Below are positions 18,140 to 27,406 of a DNA stretch of 64,000 bases, piece by piece. The position numbers were made by a program, and so were the translations under genes. Every line of letters begins with the position of its first letter. Position 1 is the stretch's first letter. The stretch is taken from NCBI RefSeq assembly GCF_000022025.1, contig NC_011881.1:62001-126000 (forward strand), given 5' to 3'. The notes below the pieces were generated by a model, which did not search any database, had not been told where the DNA came from, and was given only the letters and a program-made list of their open reading frames with translations. The stretch is from Pseudarthrobacter chlorophenolicus A6. GTDB lineage: Bacteria > Actinomycetota > Actinomycetes > Actinomycetales > Micrococcaceae.

Positions 18140-18862
18140 CTAAAAGGCTTGGAGGCCAGCGGCAGCGTAGGCGGATCTTGCGAGGGAGCTGCTCAGGAAG
18201 TTGAAAAGTGCGGTTGCCAGGTACTTATCGGCTGTCTTATTGCATAAATATGTGGAGAACTCCGTGTACCTCTGAACGGCGGCTGGAAGCGGCCCGAGAA
18301 AGTTCACCTCGGGGACTAGCTTGAGTTCAGAGATTTGTTGCACAGCTAGAACGGCTCGTCCGTCAATTAAAGCGCTGGCTGTTGACCCTTCCTCCACAAA
18401 AGTGGCGCGGGAGTTCACTATGTCAGCTATCCCTAGGTCCTCGAGCATCCGATGGAAATAGGTCCCGCTCGGTCGCGTCCTCGAGTAGGCAACCGAGCGG
18501 CACCTTGTAAGTGCAAAGGCAAGCTCCTCAACGGTTGTGATGCTGGGAGCTTTGGCATCGGGGGCGGCAGCGACTCCGATTCCCGACCTAACGATGTGTC
18601 TTGCAGTGTGGAAGGCGTCGCTGCCCGGAGGCTCCGGGTTCCCAAGGGAACCTGAGAGACCTACAAATACAGCCGGTTTAGCCCCCGCATTGACCCTTTC
18701 CAGGAGCCTCGCCGTTGAATCGAAGACAATATATACAGGTTGTCCAGTAGCTCTGGTAAAAGCCGGCATGATCACCTCCTCTACCGGCTTCCTGAGAGCA
18801 TTAGCACAGAAAAGAGACACGGTAGCGGTTACGGAACTCGGTTTCGTCGTCTCAGTGTTCAC
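18140..18862 (-). CDS. ModA-like substrate-binding-domain protein without signal peptide
   Basis: A 240-residue protein resembling the periplasmic-binding fold of molybdate-type (ModA/Wax) solute-binding proteins: [20 protein letters not shown] at the N-terminus, an [14 protein letters not shown] strand-loop, then [19 protein letters not shown]. There is no signal peptide or lipobox, and no transporter genes are adjacent, so it is probably cytoplasmic. The GTG start overlaps the stop of the hydroxyquinol dioxygenase gene (GTGA), so it is co-translated with a ring-cleavage enzyme. Its role could be ligand sensing or substrate sequestration; this is unproven. Confidence 0.7.
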   Translation of the reverse strand: MNTETTKPSSVTATVSLFCANALRKPVEEVIMPAFTRATGQPVYIVFDSTARLLERVNAGAKPAVFVGLSGSLGNPEPPGSDAFHTARHIVRSGIGVAAAPDAKAPSITTVEELAFALTRCRSVAYSRTRPSGTYFHRMLEDLGIADIVNSRATFVEEGSTASALIDGRAVLAVQQISELKLVPEVNFLGPLPAAVQRYTEFSTYLCNKTADKYLATALFNFLSSSLARSAYAAAGLQAF

Positions 18863-19773
18863 TTCAGATCAGGATTAGGAGCAAGCACGATATCAAACCG
18901 AGTGCGCGCCCATGTTGCACCGTGAAGCTCGCGACCGTCAGGAGTCGGGGCTCCCGCTGGTTGTTGCTCAAAGCGTTTGATTAGGGAACTCTTGACTCCG
19001 AAAACTGAATCGCCGGCTTCAATATAAGGGTCACCCTGGACAAAGATATGAGTAACCAAGGTGCGGTGTTCATCAGCTGTAACCATGAAATGCAGATGCG
19101 AGGCGCGCATGGGAGATCGACCTACCGCTTCCAGCATTTTCCCCACCGGCCCATCATGCGGGATTGGATACGGTGTTGGGGTCAGTCCCCAGAAGGCGTA
19201 GTGTCCGTCCTGGTCAGCGAAGAGATGGGCGCGGCCAGCAACTCGGTGATTCGTGTATTGGACGTCGTAAAAGCCGTCTTCATCGGCTTCCCAGACCTCG
19301 ATTCGGGCGCCGGGAAGAGGTTTACCGCTGGTGTCTGTAACGATGCCTTCGACCCAGCAGGGCTGACCGTTTGCCCCACCGGCGATGTCGCCTCCAATCG
19401 GGATTTCGGGGGCATCCTGGACGAAGAACGGCCCAAAAACTGTAGCTTCAGTCGCGTTCTTGTGGGTTTCGTTATTTATGGCGATGGTCTGCATGGAAAG
19501 GCCTAGAACGTCAGAAAGCAAAATGAACTCTTGGCGCTTGTCATCGGTGATGTGGCCGGCGGCGGTGAGAAATTCTATGCCCGCGTTCCATTCGTCCTCC
19601 GTGAGGCGAACTTCACGTGCGAAGTTGTGTAGGTGCTGGGTGAGGGCTTGCATGAGTTGCCTCAACCGGGGGTCCTGCGCCTTCTCAAAAGAGGCAACTA
19701 CTGTGTCCACGAGTTCTTGCTCTACCGCTGCCTGTTCAGGTGAAATCGGTGGGGCTACTTGACGGGTCGTCAT
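18859..19773 (-). CDS. Hydroxyquinol 1,2-dioxygenase 2 (intradiol)
   Basis: A 304-residue intradiol dioxygenase, strongly similar along its whole length to the copy at 15794-16705. Iron ligands are Tyr169, Tyr202, His226 and His228, all conserved. It cleaves hydroxyquinol to maleylacetate. SD AAGGAATCC precedes the ATG. It lies in a minus-strand operon downstream of the flavin reductase and of a small coupled gene, and overlaps the ModA-like gene. With the HpaB-type hydroxylase encoded divergently it forms the lower part of a phenol to hydroxyquinol to maleylacetate route. Codon use is less GC-rich than copy 1, suggesting separate origin. Confidence 0.92.
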   Translation of the reverse strand: MTTRQVAPPISPEQAAVEQELVDTVVASFEKAQDPRLRQLMQALTQHLHNFAREVRLTEDEWNAGIEFLTAAGHITDDKRQEFILLSDVLGLSMQTIAINNETHKNATEATVFGPFFVQDAPEIPIGGDIAGGANGQPCWVEGIVTDTSGKPLPGARIEVWEADEDGFYDVQYTNHRVAGRAHLFADQDGHYAFWGLTPTPYPIPHDGPVGKMLEAVGRSPMRASHLHFMVTADEHRTLVTHIFVQGDPYIEAGDSVFGVKSSLIKRFEQQPAGAPTPDGRELHGATWARTRFDIVLAPNPDLK

Positions 19774-19907
19774 GAGGATTCCTTAGGGGTCTTGTGAGGT
19801 TCCGTAGTGTGCTTGGAAAGATGACTTGACTCGGGAGGGATTCGGTTTGGGACCGGGTTACTGGTAGTCGTTGCTCGTAGCGGCGACCGGATAGAACCAG
19901 CTCTGGA

Positions 19908-20195
19908 TCACCTTGTTTGTTTTTCGTGCAGGGTCCCACTCCAGTGGAGAGTCAGGTGATAGCCGTCCGCTCGAGCAAACATCCGGCGCCCCCAACCCCC
20001 TGCAAGATGCACCCAAATAATCGCCCCGTCAGCGGTCACGTCGTCTACTCGTCCGTGGAAATGGCCCTGGCCCTTTTTGTACAGGGAAACGTCGTGGCCG
20101 GGGGAGACCTCTTGCCAATCAGGTAATGCCACTTGGGATGACACTTCCTGTTGCCTGTGTCCGCTGCGGAACGAATACGCCAAGTGCGAGCTCAC
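19908..20195 (-). CDS. Small conserved-looking protein coupled to the flavin reductase
   Basis: A 95-residue protein starting with GTG that overlaps the flavin reductase stop as GTGA, a strong sign of translational coupling. The central part (VSLYKKGQGHFHGRVDDV, then IIWVHLAGGWGRRMFARADG) looks like a small all-beta, SH3-like fold with conserved aromatic and Gly residues. I do not recognise a named family. It sits between the reductase and the hydroxyquinol dioxygenase and is probably expressed with both; function unknown. Confidence 0.6.
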   Translation of the reverse strand: MSSHLAYSFRSGHRQQEVSSQVALPDWQEVSPGHDVSLYKKGQGHFHGRVDDVTADGAIIWVHLAGGWGRRMFARADGYHLTLHWSGTLHEKQTR

Positions 20196-20971
20196 CGGCT
20201 TCCCGTTTCACGTGAGGATCCGCTCAGAGCATTTGGGGCGGCGGGCATTGACAGTTTGTCCGTTGCTGTCAGCTTGGGTGTCAGGAGGTAAGTCCCATCG
20301 GGCTCCGCCAGCAATAGCCCTTCATTTCGAAGTTGCTGAAGAGCATGATAAGCCGAGGAACGGTCAACCTTCAGTTCAAGGGCCATATTGGCCGCAGTGA
20401 TAGGTCCAGAAGCGTTACCGGTACGGGCAAGGATGGTCTCGCGGATCAGCTCGTAGACAGACTCATCCAAGGCCCGAGTAAAACTGCCAAACTGGCCTCT
20501 GAAATACCCCAAGGGATCTCCTGCACCGGCTTCAGCCGTTTTCACCTCGGCCATAAATACAGCGTGTGTTGCCACGTCGGTGCGTGAAACGATGGTGCAT
20601 TCAATCTGCGCCAACGCGTCAGAGATGAGCGGGACGTCAAGCTCGCGGGTCATCAGTTCCACGTCCCTGAACTTGTCGGGATGCCGGGTCGCGAACTGAA
20701 CCGCTAACTCGGCCTGCTTATCCCCGAGGATGTTCACAGCGAAGACGCCGGCCTCGCTCACAGCATCTGTTGTGGCGAGCTGTCGATTCAGGCACACCAA
20801 CAACATAGGTGGGTCCATGGAGAGGGAGCTCACAGCGCTGGCCGTTACGCCGAACTTGGTGCCGGCGTGTTGCGTCGTAATAACCGCAACCCCGCTAGTG
20901 AAATGGCTGATGACCCTACGGAAGGCAACCGGATCGACAGACTCCCGGACCCGTGTGTCGGAGATGCTCAT
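20192..20971 (-). CDS. Flavin reductase fused to a C-terminal winged helix
   Basis: A 259-residue protein. Residues about 13-165 form a flavin-reductase domain (FRRVISHFTSGVAVITT, then GVTASAVSSLSMDPPMLLVCLN, and GYFRGQF), the small component of two-component flavin hydroxylases. Residues about 170-240 form a winged helix (GPITAANMALELKVDRSSAYHALQQLRNEG) like a GntR or MarR reader head. It should supply reduced flavin to the HpaB-type hydroxylase at 24616. An ATG 16 codons upstream exists, but the ATG at 20971 has SD GAGAGG and starts where homology begins. The fusion suggests flavin or redox-linked regulation, or is structural. Confidence 0.85.
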   Translation of the reverse strand: MSISDTRVRESVDPVAFRRVISHFTSGVAVITTQHAGTKFGVTASAVSSLSMDPPMLLVCLNRQLATTDAVSEAGVFAVNILGDKQAELAVQFATRHPDKFRDVELMTRELDVPLISDALAQIECTIVSRTDVATHAVFMAEVKTAEAGAGDPLGYFRGQFGSFTRALDESVYELIRETILARTGNASGPITAANMALELKVDRSSAYHALQQLRNEGLLLAEPDGTYLLTPKLTATDKLSMPAAPNALSGSSRETGSR

Positions 20972-21089
20972 GATGGTTCCTCTCAAGCGATAAATGTGAT
21001 GCAGTTCATGAATCAGCATCGTGGGCGCCCGTTAACGAGGTCGAAATGGGCGATCTGTGCCGCCGCTCACCCGGGCTATATTGTGTCTT

Positions 21090-24000
21090 ATGTCACGCAC
21101 TAGAGGCCGTTCGGCTGGTCTGATAATTCGCAGCAAACTCGCGGTGCCGCCTCTGGCGGAGCGACTGGTTATGCGGCCCCGTCTTAACCAGCTGTTCAGT
21201 CAGTTGATAAACCAGAACCGCGTGGTTTGGGTTGCCGCAACGGCAGGTTCCGGCAAAACCACGGCGATTGTTCAGGCTGCTGCCACATGGGGCGGCCCTA
21301 TTGCCTGGCTCACTCTGGACGGGACAGACGCTGCCCCCGGCCGGCTTCTCATCTATCTGGAGGCGGCAATAGCAGCACACGTGCCAGACGCTGCCGGTCT
21401 GGCCAGCAGCGCGCTCACGGCGCGTATTCCCCATCCCGAAGTGGCTGGTTTGCTGGCCGAGTCTGTAGGAGATGAAGATCTCCTGCTGGTGCTTGATGGC
21501 CTGGAGAATCTAGTTGGCGCCTACGAAGCGCTGGACGTCGTCGGGGCGGTTGTCCGTTATGCACCGGTGGGACTCAAGGTTGTCCTGCTTACTCGGGTTG
21601 ATCTACCGATCGATCTAAGTGCTCAGGCTGGGGTTGATCGCGTGGCAACTATAGGTGAGGAGGACCTGGCCTTCACTCCCGAGGAAGCTGCAGGGGCACT
21701 CGTTGAAGCCGGAATAACAGACATTGACGCCTCCAGTGCCGTCGAGGCAACAGGCGGCTGGGTAACAGGGGTTCTTTTTGAGGCGTGGCACTCACGGCTG
21801 TACATTTCCGGAACCGGCGGTGAGGCTGACCCCCTACATGGCTATCTGGCTTCGCAAATCCTGGCTAAGTTGGCTCCTGAAGAACGGGAGTTCCTCATCG
21901 TTTCTTCCTTACTGGACGAAGTGACACCATCCCGGGCGGCAGCCCTGGGTCAATCCAACGCCGGCGATTTGCTGGTTAGACTGCGAAGCCACCACTTGCC
22001 TGTTTCCTGGATTTCCGGGACCTACCGCATGCGGTGCCACCCTCGATTCCGAGAATACTTGGTGACTTGTTTGGAGCGCCGGGGAAAGGCAGAAGTTCAG
22101 GCTACACGGCGCGCCTATGGGGACCTTCTAGTCACCGAGGGCCATCTTGAGGAAGCTGTCGAGCAGTTCCTGGCCGCAGAAGAGCTGGACCGAGCTGTGG
22201 ATGCTGCCGAAGTGGTTATAGGCGACGTACTAGACCGACTCGATTTCGTTGTTGCCGAAAGGTGGCTCGGTTACCTCGCCCCACCTGGCAGTTCCGGGTC
22301 CCGGAGGCTGGGCCCGGCCACACTCATGCTGTCAATAGCCCGCGAGGACTACCGAAAGGGCGTGGCTATCGCCGATGATCTTCAGGCAAACGGTGTCAGG
22401 GATGACCTGGCCCGTCTTTCCCCGCGGGGTGGTGCAATCATGGCGTGGTGTTACTGGCATCTGGACCGGCTAGACGATATGCGGGCGGTGATCGACCTGG
22501 CCCCGAATAGCCCAGAGATTGATGCTGTCCGTTACCTGCTATCACTTGCCACCCGTCGGGAAGCAACCGGCGCTTACCCCGCTCCTACCCTTAGTGGTGG
22601 ACCACTGGATGCTTTGGTGATGCGCGTGCACTACGCCCACGGAAGACTGAGTGAGGTCAGCAAAATGCCGGACTCCCCATGGGCTGCTGCAGTCTCCGCT
22701 CCGTGGCGAGTGGGCGCTCTTAGAGCAACAGGCCGCTTGACGGAGGCCTTGGAGCTCTATCGCTCAGCTGATGCTGGCCACTGGGCGCCCGCCTGGATGC
22801 ACGGCATTGTTGGTCCGGAACTGATGATCGATCTGGAGGACACAGAAGAAGCGCAACGGGTACTTGCCAAGGGCCAGGGATTGGTCAGGGCAAGCGGCTC
22901 CGTTGTGTTCGAGTGGCTGAACCGCCTCATCGAAGCCAAACTTGAGCTGCGTTTGAACCACGACCCTGTTGCTGCGCTAAATCTTCTCGAACAGGTGGAG
23001 AACGCCGGAGGGCGCCACTATGACTTCATTAGTGAGGCTTTGGATACCTGGAAGGGCCTCGCGCTTCTGCTTTCCCGGTCAGACAATGACGACGCCGTCG
23101 TGATGCTCAGACGAGCTGTTAACAGCATGACCGAGGCCAACCGCATTCTTGACCTGCCCGCTGCGGCGATATACCTAGCTGAAGCCGAATGGAGACAGGG
23201 TGACTTGACAGAATCTGATGCAGCTGCCGACCAGGCGATGGTTGCCGCCAGGCTCCAAGAATCCAACCACCAGATTCTACTGGCCCTTGCGGATTTTCAG
23301 GCAGTACTAACTCGTCGCCTGGACTCTGAAGAATTCACCGACTCACCATGGCATGAACTGGGCCAGGCCCTGATGGCCCGCGGCGTGGGAGCAGGTTGGA
23401 ATCAGCATCCCGTCATTCTCTTATCCGAGTTCGGGCGGATTGCCATCTCAGTCGCTGGGCAAGAGGTAAAGCCGCGCATTGCCAAAAGTCTGAATCTACT
23501 AGCCTATCTGGCCGCAGTCCCGAGTCACCATGCTTCCCGCGAAGATCTGCTTTCGGCGCTCTTCGATGGTCAATCAGACGAGTCCGCGAGAGCCTACTTG
23601 CGCCAGGCCGCTCACCGGCTTCGGGAAGCTCTTCCTGCCGGTATCGGACCAATCTTCACCGGCAATACCTTGGCGTTCACCACTCCCGTCATTCTGGACA
23701 GCGAGTCCACCAGATTCGAGGCGTTAATCGCAAAGGCTGCACGACTCCGCGGGCAGGGAAGACTTGAAGCGCTTTTGAAGGCGCTTGCCATCGTTGACAG
23801 CGGGGAGTACCTGCCGGGGATGGATTCATCCTGGGCAACGCAGCGGCGGGAGCAATTAGAGGAGCAGGCAGCCCAAGCTCGACTTCAGGCTGCCCAAATG
23901 GCATTTACAACCCAGCAGTACCGCCAGGCCGAGCAACTTGCGGAACAAGTTGTCGCCCAAGATCCGTATAAAGAGAGCGCTTGGCGAATTCTCATGCGGA

Positions 24001-24128
24001 TAGCCAGCGCCACAGGAAATGAGGACGGCGTCGTAGCCTCCTACCGCCGCTGCAAGGCAGCACTCCAAGAGCTGGGCATCACGCCCTCAGACTCAACCCA
24101 ACAAATGTTTCAACGGCTCAGGCGTTAA
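21090..24128 (+). CDS. Large MalT/SARP-type transcriptional regulator (STAND ATPase)
   Basis: A 1012-residue protein. An N-terminal MalT-like entry (RSKLAVPPLAERLVMRPRL) leads to a STAND ATPase with Walker A AGSGKTT (G53-T58) and Walker B LLLVLDGLEN (near residue 137). A long TPR-like helical region (about 330-770) follows. The C-terminus is SARP-like: a winged helix (about 780-850, SLNLLAYLAAVPSHHASREDLL) and a BTAD-type bundle ending CKAALQELGITPS. There is no terminal LuxR HTH. An upstream GTG at 21057 is possible; the ATG at 21090 matches the family start. It is divergent from the flavin reductase, with about 120 bp between, and precedes the hydroxylase genes, so it is probably their inducer-responsive activator. 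Confidence 0.82.
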   Translation: MSRTRGRSAGLIIRSKLAVPPLAERLVMRPRLNQLFSQLINQNRVVWVAATAGSGKTTAIVQAAATWGGPIAWLTLDGTDAAPGRLLIYLEAAIAAHVPDAAGLASSALTARIPHPEVAGLLAESVGDEDLLLVLDGLENLVGAYEALDVVGAVVRYAPVGLKVVLLTRVDLPIDLSAQAGVDRVATIGEEDLAFTPEEAAGALVEAGITDIDASSAVEATGGWVTGVLFEAWHSRLYISGTGGEADPLHGYLASQILAKLAPEEREFLIVSSLLDEVTPSRAAALGQSNAGDLLVRLRSHHLPVSWISGTYRMRCHPRFREYLVTCLERRGKAEVQATRRAYGDLLVTEGHLEEAVEQFLAAEELDRAVDAAEVVIGDVLDRLDFVVAERWLGYLAPPGSSGSRRLGPATLMLSIAREDYRKGVAIADDLQANGVRDDLARLSPRGGAIMAWCYWHLDRLDDMRAVIDLAPNSPEIDAVRYLLSLATRREATGAYPAPTLSGGPLDALVMRVHYAHGRLSEVSKMPDSPWAAAVSAPWRVGALRATGRLTEALELYRSADAGHWAPAWMHGIVGPELMIDLEDTEEAQRVLAKGQGLVRASGSVVFEWLNRLIEAKLELRLNHDPVAALNLLEQVENAGGRHYDFISEALDTWKGLALLLSRSDNDDAVVMLRRAVNSMTEANRILDLPAAAIYLAEAEWRQGDLTESDAAADQAMVAARLQESNHQILLALADFQAVLTRRLDSEEFTDSPWHELGQALMARGVGAGWNQHPVILLSEFGRIAISVAGQEVKPRIAKSLNLLAYLAAVPSHHASREDLLSALFDGQSDESARAYLRQAAHRLREALPAGIGPIFTGNTLAFTTPVILDSESTRFEALIAKAARLRGQGRLEALLKALAIVDSGEYLPGMDSSWATQRREQLEEQAAQARLQAAQMAFTTQQYRQAEQLAEQVVAQDPYKESAWRILMRIASATGNEDGVVASYRRCKAALQELGITPSDSTQQMFQRLRR

Positions 24129-24178
24129 CTGCCGGCTATTTCGCAGCCGTTAACACCTGATACCGGATCGTTGCACCC

Positions 24179-24619
24179 ATGGAGAACAACGCCAGCTTCG
24201 AAAGTCCGGGATCGATCTTCAAGCGCCTGCATGAGGCGTACAACAGGCACGACCACGCCGAAGCGGCTGCCTTGTACGCAATTGACGGCGAGCATGAGGA
24301 CATCGCACTAAGCCATGTTGCTCGGGGACGCGATGCAGTTGCGGCGGGGCTGGCTCATTTCTTCACAGCCTTCCCTGATGCGCACTGGCACGCGCTGGAT
24401 GATCTCGAAACGACGGATCGCGCTATGGGCCGCTATGTCCTCACCGCGACGTTGCAACGGGACATGGGAAACCTGAAGGCCGCTGGTCAGCGTTTGCAGC
24501 TGCGAGGCGTACACATTCTGGAAACGGCTCAAGGGCTGATCCAGCGGTCGGAGGACTTCTGGGACAGCAAAACGTTCCATAACCAAATGAACACCATGAA
24601 TACAGGAGCTAAAGCATGA
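24179..24619 (+). CDS. SnoaL/NTF2-like protein coupled to the hydroxylase
   Basis: A 146-residue protein with the SnoaL-like (NTF2 fold) pattern: RLHEAYNRHDHAEAAALYA at the N-terminus, GRDAVAAGLAHFFTAFPDAHW, and a closing strand ending EDFWDSKTF. The family binds or transforms small cyclic molecules. Its stop overlaps the HpaB-type start (ATGA), and the hydroxylase SD lies inside it, so the two are made together. It may hold or isomerise a hydroxylation product; no activity can be read from sequence. Confidence 0.75.
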   Translation: MENNASFESPGSIFKRLHEAYNRHDHAEAAALYAIDGEHEDIALSHVARGRDAVAAGLAHFFTAFPDAHWHALDDLETTDRAMGRYVLTATLQRDMGNLKAAGQRLQLRGVHILETAQGLIQRSEDFWDSKTFHNQMNTMNTGAKA

Positions 24620-26223
24620 GGACAGGAAAAGAATACCTGGAGTCTCTTCGCGACGGACGCAAAGTCTATGTCGGCGGAGAGCTCATTGAGGATGTAACGA
24701 CGCATCCCAAGACAAAGGGTTATGCCCAGGCAATAGCCGAATACTACGACCTTCATCTCAAGCCGGAGAACCAGGACCTCCTGACGTTCGTCGACGAGAA
24801 CGGCAAACGCGAATCGATGCACTGGTTCTTGCCGCGCTCAAAGGAAGACGTCATCAAGCGTCGTAACTACGCCGACTTCATTTTCCGGCACTTCCAGGGC
24901 GGCATCTTCACCCGACCGCCGGCAGGGATGAACGTCGTCATGTTCACCCAGGTGGACGACCAGGAACCATGGGCGGAAAACTCCAGGTTTAAGAACGGCC
25001 ACCGTGACCTGTCCGGCAACATCCAGCGCCACTGGGACGAAGTCACCGCCAAGGACCTGGCGGTCTCGCCAATGTTCGTCGACGTGCAGTACGACCGGGG
25101 CCGCGATGACTCAATGGCCGAAACGCCCATGCTCAGTATCATCGAGGAAAACGATGAAGGTATCGTCGTGCGAGGCTGGAAAGCCATCGGAACCTCGATC
25201 CCGTTCGTAAACAACCTGCTGATCGGTAACCTGTGGCGGCCCGGCCAGACAGCCGAACAAACCATCTACGCCATGGTGCCGCTGGCCACACCCGGCGTGA
25301 GCGTCGTTGCCCGCGAATCCCGCGCCCAACCTGATGCGGATCCTTACGATCGTCCGTTGGCAACACTGGGAGACGAGCTCGACGGCATGGTCTATTTTGA
25401 CGATGTTCTCATTACTTGGGACCAGGTGCAGCACGTCGGAAACCCGGAACACGCGAAGTGGTACCCCCAGCGGCAGTTCGACTGGGTACACCTCGAGACC
25501 CAGATCCGTCAGACAGTGCACGCAGAGCTGATGGTCGGCCTTGGCCTGCTCATCACCCAGGCTCTTGGAACCAGCAAGAACCCCGTGGTCCAGTCTCAGC
25601 TGGCAGAGCTCATCCGCTTCCGCGAGACGTGCCGGGCGTTCATGATCGCTGCAGAAGAGACGGGCTTCCACACCCCCGGTGGCCTGTATAAGCCCAACAA
25701 CATCTTCATTGACTTCGGCCGGGCACACTATCTCGAGCACCAGCACGAGTTTGTCAACATGCTCATCGAGTTCTGCGGCCGCGGCATCGTTATTCAGCCC
25801 ACCAAGCGCGAGCTTGATCACCCTTACATTGGACCGAAACTTCAGGAAGCCCTTCGCGGCTCCGAGATCAGCGCCCGCGATCGAATCAAGATCTTCCGTC
25901 AAATCAGTGAACGCTTCCTTACCGAATTCGGTAGCAGGCACGAGATGTTTGAAAAGTTCAACGGTACTCCGCCATACCTGATCAACATCCTCACGATGCA
26001 GCGCACCGAGTATCAGGTTGACGGACCCCTGACACAGCTGGCACGAGATGTCTTGGGCTTTGGCGATACGGCCGAGCTTGGCAGGCGAGCAGAAGAGGCC
26101 GAAAAGGCTTCGCACTACGCGAGCGTCAAGTACCAGCCCGAATACGCACGCTCCCAGGACGTGCACGACGGCTACATCGAGAACGCCGAATCAAGTGACC
26201 CTGCGGTAACCACGCCGGCCTAA
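24616..26223 (+). CDS. HpaB-type FADH2-dependent phenol hydroxylase (nitrophenol/chlorophenol type)
   Basis: A 535-residue large component of a two-component flavin monooxygenase in the HpaB/TcpA/NpdA2 family: N-terminal MRTGKEYLESLRDGRKVYVGG, a middle acyl-CoA-dehydrogenase-like beta domain (IPFVNNLLIGNLW, AMVPLATPGVSVVARES), and a C-terminal helical bundle (RFRETCRAFMIAAEET). It uses reduced FAD from the reductase at 20192 to hydroxylate a phenol. With hydroxyquinol dioxygenase and maleylacetate reductase alongside, likely substrates are 4-nitrophenol/4-nitrocatechol, chlorophenols or resorcinol. SD GGAG. A strong hairpin follows the stop. Confidence 0.88.
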   Translation: MRTGKEYLESLRDGRKVYVGGELIEDVTTHPKTKGYAQAIAEYYDLHLKPENQDLLTFVDENGKRESMHWFLPRSKEDVIKRRNYADFIFRHFQGGIFTRPPAGMNVVMFTQVDDQEPWAENSRFKNGHRDLSGNIQRHWDEVTAKDLAVSPMFVDVQYDRGRDDSMAETPMLSIIEENDEGIVVRGWKAIGTSIPFVNNLLIGNLWRPGQTAEQTIYAMVPLATPGVSVVARESRAQPDADPYDRPLATLGDELDGMVYFDDVLITWDQVQHVGNPEHAKWYPQRQFDWVHLETQIRQTVHAELMVGLGLLITQALGTSKNPVVQSQLAELIRFRETCRAFMIAAEETGFHTPGGLYKPNNIFIDFGRAHYLEHQHEFVNMLIEFCGRGIVIQPTKRELDHPYIGPKLQEALRGSEISARDRIKIFRQISERFLTEFGSRHEMFEKFNGTPPYLINILTMQRTEYQVDGPLTQLARDVLGFGDTAELGRRAEEAEKASHYASVKYQPEYARSQDVHDGYIENAESSDPAVTTPA

Positions 26224-26230
26224 AGAAACA

Positions 26231-26265
26231 GGCAGGACCCGGGATACCCCTTCCCGGGTCCTGCC
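26231..26265 (+). terminator. Strong hairpin after the hydroxylase gene
   Basis: A perfect 13-bp GC-rich stem (26231-26243 with 26253-26265) and 9-nt loop lie 7 bp after the hydroxylase stop, with only TT following. It could terminate, or attenuate reading into the maleylacetate reductase gene 64 bp downstream. Confidence 0.65.
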
Positions 26266-26328
26266 TTACCGCTGCGCCCCCAGATCAATCCGCCTATGAG
26301 CGGGCAGTCGTGAAACGAGAACTCCCCA

Positions 26329-27393
26329 ATGACCGATCGTTTAGTGTTTGCACATCAAACCTTAGGGCAACGTGTCCTGTTCGGTTCCGGCCTGGCCGCA
26401 GTCAACGTGGCCGCGGAGGTGGACCGCCTAGGGGCCGACACGGTCATGGTGATCACAGGGGGACATGACAAGGATTTCGCAGCCCGCGTTGCCCACCAGG
26501 CCAAGGCAACTCTCTTGTATGACGATGTGGCGCCCCACGTTCCGCTCGAAAAAGCCGAGAAAGCCAGGGCTGCCGCGGAGGAGCATGGCGTCGATCTCGT
26601 GGTGTGCGTGGGAGGTGGCTCCGCTATCGGACTGGCCAAGGCGATTGCCCTAACATCAAGGCTGCCCATCATAGCTGTGCCCACTACCTACGCTGGCTCT
26701 GAGGCAACCAATGTATGGGGCATAACTGAAGCGTCCCACAAGACCACCGGCGTTGATGACGGCGTACTTCCCGTGTCCGTCATCTATGATGCCGAACTTA
26801 CGCTCTCCCTGTCCGTCGAGCTGAGTGTCGCCTCAGGGCTGAACGCTCTGGCACACTGCGTGGATTCCTTATGGGCTCCTCGTGCTGACCCTATTAATGC
26901 AGCCATGGCCGCGGAGGGTATTCGGGCCCTTTCTGCCGGCTTGTCGGCCCTGAACACTGATCCAAGAGACTTACGCGGTCGTGAGCAGACCCAGTACGGG
27001 GCCTATCTCTCAGCCGTAGCATTTTCCTCAGCCGGATCCGGCCTTCACCACAAAATCTGCCATGTGCTCGGCGGTGCTTACGATCTCCCGCATGCCCAGA
27101 CCCATGCGACCGTCCTGCCGTATGTTCTTGCCTTCAATGCTCCGGCCGCGCCGGAAGCTGCCAGCCGGATCGCCACCGCGCTTGGTCACAGCGATGCTCT
27201 CGAAGGGCTAAATCAGCTTCGAAAGGTGCTTAAGGCCCCCGTTGCACTCCGTGATTACGGTCTGAAGGAGACAGATCTGGCAGAGGCAGCCGATCTAATC
27301 TTGAAAGTGATTCCGCCCTCCAACCCCCGGAATGTAACGCAACAGGACCTACTCACCCTCCTTCATGGGGCCTGGAGCGGCGCGGATTTATAG
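26329..27393 (+). CDS. Maleylacetate reductase 2
   Basis: A 354-residue Fe-ADH-family enzyme with the same motifs as the other two copies: CVGGGSAIGLAKA, TTYAGSEATNVWG, AHCVDSLWAP and GLHHKICHVLGGAY. It reduces maleylacetate to 3-oxoadipate. It is placed after the HpaB-type hydroxylase and separated by a hairpin, so expression may be partly uncoupled. The SD is weak. No genes for the 3-oxoadipate steps are local; the pca set at 46.7-49.3 kb probably serves it. Confidence 0.92.
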   Translation: MTDRLVFAHQTLGQRVLFGSGLAAVNVAAEVDRLGADTVMVITGGHDKDFAARVAHQAKATLLYDDVAPHVPLEKAEKARAAAEEHGVDLVVCVGGGSAIGLAKAIALTSRLPIIAVPTTYAGSEATNVWGITEASHKTTGVDDGVLPVSVIYDAELTLSLSVELSVASGLNALAHCVDSLWAPRADPINAAMAAEGIRALSAGLSALNTDPRDLRGREQTQYGAYLSAVAFSSAGSGLHHKICHVLGGAYDLPHAQTHATVLPYVLAFNAPAAPEAASRIATALGHSDALEGLNQLRKVLKAPVALRDYGLKETDLAEAADLILKVIPPSNPRNVTQQDLLTLLHGAWSGADL

Positions 27394-27406
27394 CTAGCCC
27401 ACTTGA

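Noticed and set aside
25111..26166. 351-residue minus-strand frame within the HpaB-type gene
   Set aside because: Antisense shadow of a clearly conserved hydroxylase; no SD and no domain.
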